Positions 1-5,063 of a stretch of DNA of 5,063 nt are shown here, one piece after another. Position 1 is the stretch's first letter, and every line of letters starts with the position of its first letter. A program made the translations under genes and the position numbers. The notes beneath the pieces are model-generated. The model searched no databases, had not been told where the DNA came from, and saw only the letters and a list, made by a program, of their open reading frames with translations. This DNA is from Acidobacteriota bacterium (GTDB lineage: Bacteria; Acidobacteriota; UBA6911): NCBI GenBank assembly GCA_017860075.1, contig JAFNAH010000557.1, positions 1 to 5,063 of the forward strand. The letters are read 5' to 3'.

Positions 1-558
1 TACTTTCTCAAGTTGATCGATTTCTGCGCCGATCTCGGGGGTGGCGTCATGGTGCTCGGGTCCCCCAAACAGCGGGCTTCGCAGGGCAACACCAAAACGG
101 AGGCAATAAGAAACCTCCGGGAAGGACTGGCACGCGTTGCGCCTCATGCCGCGGAGAGGGGATGCGTAATCGCGATCGAAGACCTTCCGGGCAAAGACAC
201 GGATGTCGTCAACACGCTGCAGGAAGCCGTCGAAATCGTGAGGGATCTACGCTCGCCGGCCATTCAGACAATGTTCGACTTCCACAACACGACTGACGAA
301 CACGAGCCCCTGGACACGTTGGTAAGGCGCTACTTCAAGTACATCCGCCACGTCCATATCAACGAAATGGACGGGCGCCATCCCGGCACCGGCAACATGG
401 ATTTCCTTCCGGTCTTCAAGGTTCTTGCAGAACTGAAATACAGAGGCTGGGTTTCGCTCGAGGTATTTGATTTCAAGCCCGGCCCGGAGCAGATACTCCG
501 CGAGACCATGGCCTACATTGGAAACCTGGAAAAGGCGCTGGGCTCTGTGTCAAGCTGA
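1..558 (+). CDS. sugar phosphate isomerase/epimerase (xylose isomerase-like TIM barrel), 5' end missing
   Basis: The frame is open from base 1, so the gene starts upstream; the TTG at 13 is an internal Leu. About 185 residues remain of a family usually near 270-290. Counting the Leu at 13 as residue 1, candidate metal ligands are E56 (IEDLP), D89 (FDFHN), H115 (HVHINE) and E150 (SLEVF). The spacings of 33, 26 and 35 equal those I recall for the Mn site of D-tagatose 3-epimerase (E152, D185, H211, E246). R121 matches its substrate-binding Arg217, but the His188 position is Asn here (a His sits one residue earlier). A GTGNMDF motif follows H115, as is common in the family. The likely reaction is metal-dependent isomerisation or epimerisation of a ketose or ketose phosphate in the cytoplasm; the substrate cannot be read from sequence. 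The gene precedes gmhA on the same strand, suggesting a surface-sugar role. Family call firm, substrate unknown. Confidence 0.85.
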   Translation, partial: YFLKLIDFCADLGGGVMVLGSPKQRASQGNTKTEAIRNLREGLARVAPHAAERGCVIAIEDLPGKDTDVVNTLQEAVEIVRDLRSPAIQTMFDFHNTTDEHEPLDTLVRRYFKYIRHVHINEMDGRHPGTGNMDFLPVFKVLAELKYRGWVSLEVFDFKPGPEQILRETMAYIGNLEKALGSVSS

Positions 559-566
559 GAGCTTCT

Positions 567-592
567 GACGGGAATGGCACATTCCTCGCGTC
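567..592 (+). other. small hairpin between the isomerase gene and gmhA
   Basis: GGAAT at 571-575 pairs with ATTCC at 581-585 around a five-base loop. GACG at 567-570 can extend the stem with CGTC at 589-592 if three bases bulge out. It lies just after the stop of the upstream gene, but no T-run follows, so it is at best a weak terminator or RNA-processing structure. The rest of 559-638 shows nothing recognisable. Confidence 0.25.
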
Positions 593-638
593 CGGAAGGG
601 ACCGTACGTGCCAGAATGGCCCGGGCCTGTCATTCCTC

Positions 639-1220
639 TTGACTTGGTTTGGCGGCTGGCCGATCTTTGGTTGCTATGAATCAGCGGATCCGCGAGAGTG
701 TCGAACAGAGCGTTGCCCTCAAGCTCTCGCCGCGCTCGCGCGTGAAATCACGAAAGCGCTCGAAGGCGGGGGCAAGGTGCTGCTCTTCGGCAACGGCGGA
801 AGTGCGGCGGATGCACAGCACATAGCGGCCGAACTGGTCGGCAGGTTCCGACACGAACGCCGGGCACTCGCCGCGATCGCACTCACCACGGACACGTCGA
901 TCCTGACGGGTGTGGCCAACGACTACGGCTACGAGCAGGTCTTCGCAAGGCAGGTACGCGCCCTGGGGCGTCCCGGTGATATCGCCATCGGTATTTCAAC
1001 CAGCGGAAATTCGCCCAGCGTGCTGGAAGGCGTAGCGGCTGCACGCGAGCTGGGGCTGTTGACAGCTGCCCTGACGGGACGTGACGGGGGAAGACTCGGC
1101 ACAGCGGTTCATTTTCACCTCAATGTGCCCCACGAACTCACAGACCGGGTGCAGGAAGTGCACATCATGATCGGTCACATCCTGTGCCAGCTTGTCGAGG
1201 AATCACTGAAAGGACCCTGA
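639..1220 (+). CDS. gmhA: phosphoheptose (sedoheptulose-7-phosphate) isomerase, N-terminus probably frameshifted
   Basis: GmhA converts sedoheptulose 7-phosphate to D-glycero-D-manno-heptose 7-phosphate, the first step of lipopolysaccharide heptose synthesis, in the cytoplasm as a tetramer. The SIS domain is clear: GNGGSAADAQH at residues 51-61, STSGNS at 120-125, ALTGRDGG at 144-151 and DRVQEVHIMIGH at 169-180. E65 and H180 match the catalytic pair of the Escherichia coli enzyme, and H61, E65, Q172 and H180 match the zinc ligands described for the Burkholderia enzyme. The start is doubtful. The only start available in this frame is TTG 639, without a Shine-Dalgarno sequence, and residues 1-27 are Cys-rich and unlike GmhA. 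The expected N-terminal helix is instead read from ATG 676 in another frame (separate entry). Family-like sequence in this frame begins near base 717. The gene is either a mutated allele or affected by an assembly error. It ends six bases before the next gene. Confidence 0.85.
   Translation: MTWFGGWPIFGCYESADPRECRTERCPQALAALAREITKALEGGGKVLLFGNGGSAADAQHIAAELVGRFRHERRALAAIALTTDTSILTGVANDYGYEQVFARQVRALGRPGDIAIGISTSGNSPSVLEGVAAARELGLLTAALTGRDGGRLGTAVHFHLNVPHELTDRVQEVHIMIGHILCQLVEESLKGP
676..722 (+). other. gmhA: displaced N-terminal segment of GmhA, in a different frame from the rest
   Basis: ATG 676 opens a frame reading MNQRIRESVEQSVALK, which resembles the first helix of GmhA proteins (pattern IRESIEVK). 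It then becomes Arg/Ser-rich nonsense and stops at the TAG at 823-825. The remainder of GmhA continues in the 639 frame from about base 717 (PQALAALAREITKAL). Joined directly, the two parts would be about 9-11 residues shorter than E. coli GmhA before GNGGS. The geometry fits the loss of 3n+1 bases, for example 28 or 31, near 712-730. The right boundary given here is approximate. Confidence 0.6.
1208..1214 (+). promoter_or_regulatory. ribosome binding site of the gene at 1227, inside the end of gmhA
   Basis: GAAAGGA lies 12 bases before ATG 1227 and within the last codons of gmhA. The distance is slightly long, but there is no better purine run; CCGGA immediately before the ATG is too close. 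The placement implies translation coupled to gmhA and a shared transcript. Confidence 0.45.
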
Positions 1221-1226
1221 ACCGGA

Positions 1227-2201
1227 ATGTCCAGGTATCGCGTACAGCCGTTTGATACGAGCCGGACGCACACCTACCCGCTCTCCAGCCGGCCGAGCAA
1301 GGTCAGCGTGGAGTCCTTCGGCCGCCCGCACAAGCGTGGTGGGACTGTCGCGGAATTCCTGAGCGGGCTCCCGCAATTCCTTGGAGCCCGGAACCTGCGC
1401 GATCTCGCCCTCGCGATCGGCAAGGCTCGCGCGGAAGGGAAACCGGTATTGTGGGGGCTCGGTGCGCACGTAATCAAGACCGGGCTTTCACCGATCCTGA
1501 TTGATTTGATGGACCGGGGATTCGTCGCAGGAATCGCGCTGAATGGGGCCGGCGTGATTCATGACTTCGAGATCGCGACGGCCGGCTCCACGAGCGAGGA
1601 TGTTGAAAGCCAGCTCGAACGCGGGGATTTCGGGATGGCGGAGGAGACGGGGCTGTGGATCAACTCCGCGATCAGCGAAGGAACGGCCGCCGGGCTCGGC
1701 ATCGGGGAATCGCTCGGCCGTTACCTTGCGCAGGTCCGGCCGCCCTTCGGAGATTGCAGCCTGCTCCTCCAGTCCTATCTGCGCAGTATCCCGGCGACGG
1801 TGCACGTGACGATCGGGGCCGACATCATCCATAACCACCCCGCCTGCTCGCCTGGCGACACTGGAGAGGCGTCGCACCGCGACTTTCGCCTCTTCGCCTC
1901 CCTGGTCGCGGGACTGGATGGCGGCGGCGTATACCTGAATTGCGGATCCGCCGTAACCCTGCCCGAGGTATTCCTGAAATGCGTGACCCTGGTGCGCAAC
2001 AGCGGGCAGCCCCTCCGGGATTTCACAACCGCCAATCTCGATTTCATACAGCATTACCGGCCGAACGAAAATGTGATCAAGCGGCCCGTGAAGACGGGCG
2101 GGCGGGGAATTGCCATCACCGGGCACCACGAGATCCTCGTGCCCCTGCTCGCCGCCTGGCTGATTGAGATTTCGGTGGAGTCCGGCAACTCCGCCGAATG
2201 A
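1227..2201 (+). CDS. deoxyhypusine synthase-like conserved protein of unknown function
   Basis: This is a 324-residue soluble protein with no signal peptide or membrane segment. The layout suggests an NAD-binding Rossmann-like fold of the deoxyhypusine synthase superfamily: GLGAHVIKTGL at 77-87, NGAGVIHDFEIATAGSTSEDV at 106-126 (compare the TTAGGVEEDL stretch of true synthases), VHVTIGADIIHNHP at 192-205, VYLNCGSAV at 235-243 and ITGHHEILVPLLAAWL at 297-312. The catalytic Trp-x-Lys region of authentic deoxyhypusine synthase is not recognisable, and bacteria generally lack eIF5A, so hypusine formation is unlikely. ATG 1227 is the natural start, six bases after the gmhA stop with GAAAGGA upstream. 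Tight coupling to gmhA suggests a cytoplasmic step in heptose or surface-sugar metabolism, but that is inference. The superfamily assignment rests on motif resemblance recalled from memory; that the gene is real and conserved-looking is much surer. Confidence 0.8.
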   Translation: MSRYRVQPFDTSRTHTYPLSSRPSKVSVESFGRPHKRGGTVAEFLSGLPQFLGARNLRDLALAIGKARAEGKPVLWGLGAHVIKTGLSPILIDLMDRGFVAGIALNGAGVIHDFEIATAGSTSEDVESQLERGDFGMAEETGLWINSAISEGTAAGLGIGESLGRYLAQVRPPFGDCSLLLQSYLRSIPATVHVTIGADIIHNHPACSPGDTGEASHRDFRLFASLVAGLDGGGVYLNCGSAVTLPEVFLKCVTLVRNSGQPLRDFTTANLDFIQHYRPNENVIKRPVKTGGRGIAITGHHEILVPLLAAWLIEISVESGNSAE

Positions 2202-2253
2202 GGATGGGAACCCGTTGCACCTGAATTGCCGGTGTCGGTGATCGCCTGGTGCC

Positions 2254-2270
2254 TTTCCGGTCCCCGGAAG
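2254..2270. terminator. possible weak bidirectional terminator hairpin between convergent genes
   Basis: TTCCGG at 2255-2260 and CCGGAA at 2264-2269 form a perfect six-base stem with a three-base loop; T2254 and G2270 can add a wobble pair. It sits in the 72-base gap (2202-2273) between the ends of two convergent genes, where a shared terminator is expected. Neither side has a proper T-run, so intrinsic termination would be weak. Confidence 0.35.
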
Positions 2271-2273
2271 CGA

Positions 2274-3026
2274 TCAATTCTTCGTCATCAGCGTCGCTTG
2301 TTGCATGAACGCGATGAACTTGTCGTCCCGCCTGATCTTGTCGAAGTCGGGTTCCTTGCGGATGGCGTCAATATCAGTGAATCCCGCACCGAGTGCCTGT
2401 TTGAGGCTCTCGACCGCGCGATCGACGTCCCCCATCGAGGCATAGACGCGGGCCATAAAGTAGTTCTTCTCATTTGAGCTGCCCCTCGACGGGGCCTGTG
2501 CGAGGGCCATGCCTTCCCCGCGTCCGCCGATGCCCGGATCCAGCATCAGCCCCTTGCGAAGCTCAGCCATTCCTTTCTGGTACTTGCCCTTCTCAAAATA
2601 GAGCGTGCCCAGGTTGATGTGAAACGACGCCACGTCTTCCTGCAGGGCGATTGCTTTCTTGAAGAATTTCTCTGCCCGCGATTTGTCATCTGCGGCGAAA
2701 TAGACGGTGCCCAGGTTGTTGTAGGCGTAAGCGAACTTCGGGTTGAGGGCGATGGCGCGCTCGAAGGCCGGGCCTGCATCGCTGTAATACTTGAGTTGGG
2801 AATATGCGATGCCGAGCTTATTCAGGATGGCGTGGCTGTTCGGGTTCAGCCTGGACGCCTCAAGGAACTTGATCAAGGCCGCGTAGTAATCCCTGCGCGC
2901 GAAAGCAAGATCGCCTTCCTGGCTCACCTCGTTTGCCCGCAGGATGTTCTCGGCGGGCACTTCCACCCGCACGACCCTTTGCTGCGGGCAGCCAGTGAGG
3001 AAGATCGAGAAGAGGAGGGGGACCAC
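2274..3026 (-). CDS. tetratricopeptide-repeat lipoprotein
   Basis: The 250-residue product begins with a hydrophobic stretch ending in the lipobox LTGC (Cys13), so it should be lipidated and held in the inner or outer membrane facing the periplasm. About five TPR units follow, near residues 31-63, 65-97, 99-131, 133-164 and 188-215, with typical NLGTVYF, AFERAIALNP and NLGTLYFEKGKY patterns. A Gly/Ser/Ala-rich insert lies at 166-185. The C-terminal segment DIDAIRKEPDFDKIRRDDKF is a frequent end in TPR proteins. Such proteins scaffold protein complexes; no specific partner is evident. The start is weak: GTG 3026 gives a 12-residue signal peptide without the usual positive charges. Upstream the frame stays open with Arg-rich sequence, but I found no ATG, GTG or TTG in the roughly 110 bases checked. 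The gene overlaps the preceding one by 103 bases, so a frameshift or mis-set start is possible. Confidence 0.85.
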   Translation of the reverse strand: MVPLLFSIFLTGCPQQRVVRVEVPAENILRANEVSQEGDLAFARRDYYAALIKFLEASRLNPNSHAILNKLGIAYSQLKYYSDAGPAFERAIALNPKFAYAYNNLGTVYFAADDKSRAEKFFKKAIALQEDVASFHINLGTLYFEKGKYQKGMAELRKGLMLDPGIGGRGEGMALAQAPSRGSSNEKNYFMARVYASMGDVDRAVESLKQALGAGFTDIDAIRKEPDFDKIRRDDKFIAFMQQATLMTKN

Positions 3027-3442
3027 GAGCGGGGCAGGGATATTTCCTGTGCCGGGGCGGCGTTGCGGGATTCCCCGGCGACCATGGTTCTTTCCGTCAC
3101 GATCAAGTCCACCGGGACGCTGTAACTTACCGTGATAAGGATCTGCCCGGCGAAGCGTTCCAGCTTCACATTCTCCCGTTTCAGGCGGATTTCGTTTCTG
3201 CGTGCCAGGTCGAGAACGTTCTTGACTATCGATTCATCGCTCAGAAAATTCGCACCCGCACGGCTCGCCTCGGTCCGCAGGTCCGCTTCAAGGCTCTTGT
3301 TGGCGTAATATGCAGGCCCGATGCGGGCCGCCAGGAAGATGACGATTGCTGCGACCATGAGGAACAGCAGGCAGCCGACTGCACCCTTGCCCTCCTGATT
3401 CCGCACGCTTTGCCGGGACGATGCTCTCTTGATGACTTCCAT
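2924..3442 (-). CDS. small single-pass membrane protein, DUF4845-like
   Basis: The product has up to 172 residues. A basic N-terminus (residues 1-19) precedes one membrane helix at about 20-39, then GPAYYANKSLEADL and an alpha/beta extracytoplasmic domain ending in QILITVSYSVPVDLIV at 100-115. The order of Gly-containing helix, PxY just after it, a helical middle and a final strand with a YxVPV motif resembles DUF4845, a family of unknown function commonly encoded beside lepA/lepB and rnc in Proteobacteria. The position just downstream of lepA supports this. ATG 3442 is preceded by a purine-rich GAGAGAG and is a sound start. The last 35 or so residues (Ser/Arg/Cys-rich, from about 137) lie mostly in the region overlapping the lipoprotein gene and look non-coding, so the natural end may be near residue 130-136. 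Function unknown; family call moderate. Confidence 0.7.
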   Translation of the reverse strand: MEVIKRASSRQSVRNQEGKGAVGCLLFLMVAAIVIFLAARIGPAYYANKSLEADLRTEASRAGANFLSDESIVKNVLDLARRNEIRLKRENVKLERFAGQILITVSYSVPVDLIVTERTMVAGESRNAAPAQEISLPRSWSPSSSRSSSLAARSKGSCGWKCPPRTSCGQTR

Positions 3443-3616
3443 GGCTCTCTCTATCCAGGGTACCCCCGCATAACTAATCGGCCGGACAGGCGGATTGCGT
3501 TACCGGGTAGCGTGTGCGTTCGGTTTGGAGTTGTGCACGTGCGACATCCTGGACGTGCGGTGCAGCCAATGCGACGTGCTTGTCAAGATCCCGGCGAGAA
3601 GCGCAGGAGCCGCGTC
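3443..3616 (-). other. 174-base gap between lepA and the membrane protein gene
   Basis: No gene fits here. On the minus strand a perfect TTGACA occurs at 3586-3581, just after the lepA stop, but no acceptable -10 box lies 16-18 bases beyond it, so a promoter is only possible. An imperfect hairpin at 3476-3496 (AATC-x-GCC, five-base loop, GGC-x-GATT) lies between that point and the membrane protein start and could act as a leader structure. A cluster of ACGTGC words is listed separately. Confidence 0.3.
3535..3579. repeat. GCACGTGC palindrome with two further ACGTGC half-sites
   Basis: GCACGTGC at 3535-3542 is a perfect eight-base palindrome. The half-site ACGTGC recurs in direct orientation at 3553-3558 and 3574-3579, starting 16 and 21 bases further along. 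GCACGT 3535-3540 and ACGTGC 3553-3558 could also pair as a six-base stem with a 12-base loop. The cluster lies wholly in the non-coding gap downstream of lepA, so it could be a regulator site or RNA structure. In GC-rich DNA such short words can also cluster by chance. Confidence 0.25.

Positions 3617-5063
<1,447 letters not shown>

Noticed and set aside
639..667. TTGACT at 639-644 as the -35 box of a gmhA promoter
   Set aside because: Bases 16-18 positions downstream (about 661-668, GATCTTT) are a poor -10 box, and a start site there would leave almost no leader before ATG 676. Too weak to list as a promoter.
1488..2129. Minus-strand open frame of 213 codons opposite the deoxyhypusine synthase-like gene
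   Set aside because: The plus-strand product has coherent motifs and a ribosome site; the antisense product has no recognisable domain and looks like a codon-bias shadow.
2619..3125. Plus-strand open frame of 168 codons across the lipoprotein and membrane protein genes
   Set aside because: It is antisense to clear TPR repeats and has no motif or ribosome site.
3581..3586. Perfect TTGACA on the minus strand after lepA, as a promoter
   Set aside because: No TATAAT-like hexamer is found at 16-18 base spacing; a single hexamer is not enough.
3592..3612. CGGC/GCCG inverted repeat right after the lepA stop as a terminator
   Set aside because: The stem is only four pairs with a long loop and there is no T-run on the minus strand.

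Overview
The window comes from a GC-rich chromosome of a Gram-negative bacterium. GmhA (lipopolysaccharide heptose synthesis) and a lipobox protein point to an outer membrane. The LepA sequence, as I remember the family, looks most like that of Deltaproteobacteria or neighbouring phyla such as Acidobacteria and NC10. I cannot fix the phylum without a tree. I see no RNA genes, insertion sequences, CRISPR arrays or phage genes.

Left half, plus strand (1-2201): three genes read rightwards. First is the C-terminal two thirds of a TIM-barrel sugar-phosphate isomerase/epimerase-like protein, cut by the window start. Next is gmhA, sedoheptulose-7-phosphate isomerase, whose catalytic body is intact but whose N-terminus appears split between two reading frames. 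Six bases later comes a 324-residue protein that I place tentatively in the deoxyhypusine-synthase-like superfamily. This looks like the end of a surface-sugar operon: GmhA makes the first heptose precursor of lipopolysaccharide, and the two flanking proteins are probably enzymes of unknown substrate.

Right half, minus strand (2274-5063): read right to left, these are lepA (elongation factor 4, 5' end outside the window), a small single-pass membrane protein resembling the DUF4845 family often found near lepA/lepB, and a tetratricopeptide-repeat lipoprotein. The last two overlap by 103 bases, which casts doubt on one or both gene ends. The two halves converge on a 72-base gap holding a small hairpin.

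I found no convincing new multi-gene system. The points most worth checking are the broken gmhA N-terminus, the uncharacterised gene coupled to gmhA, and the membrane protein/lipoprotein overlap.
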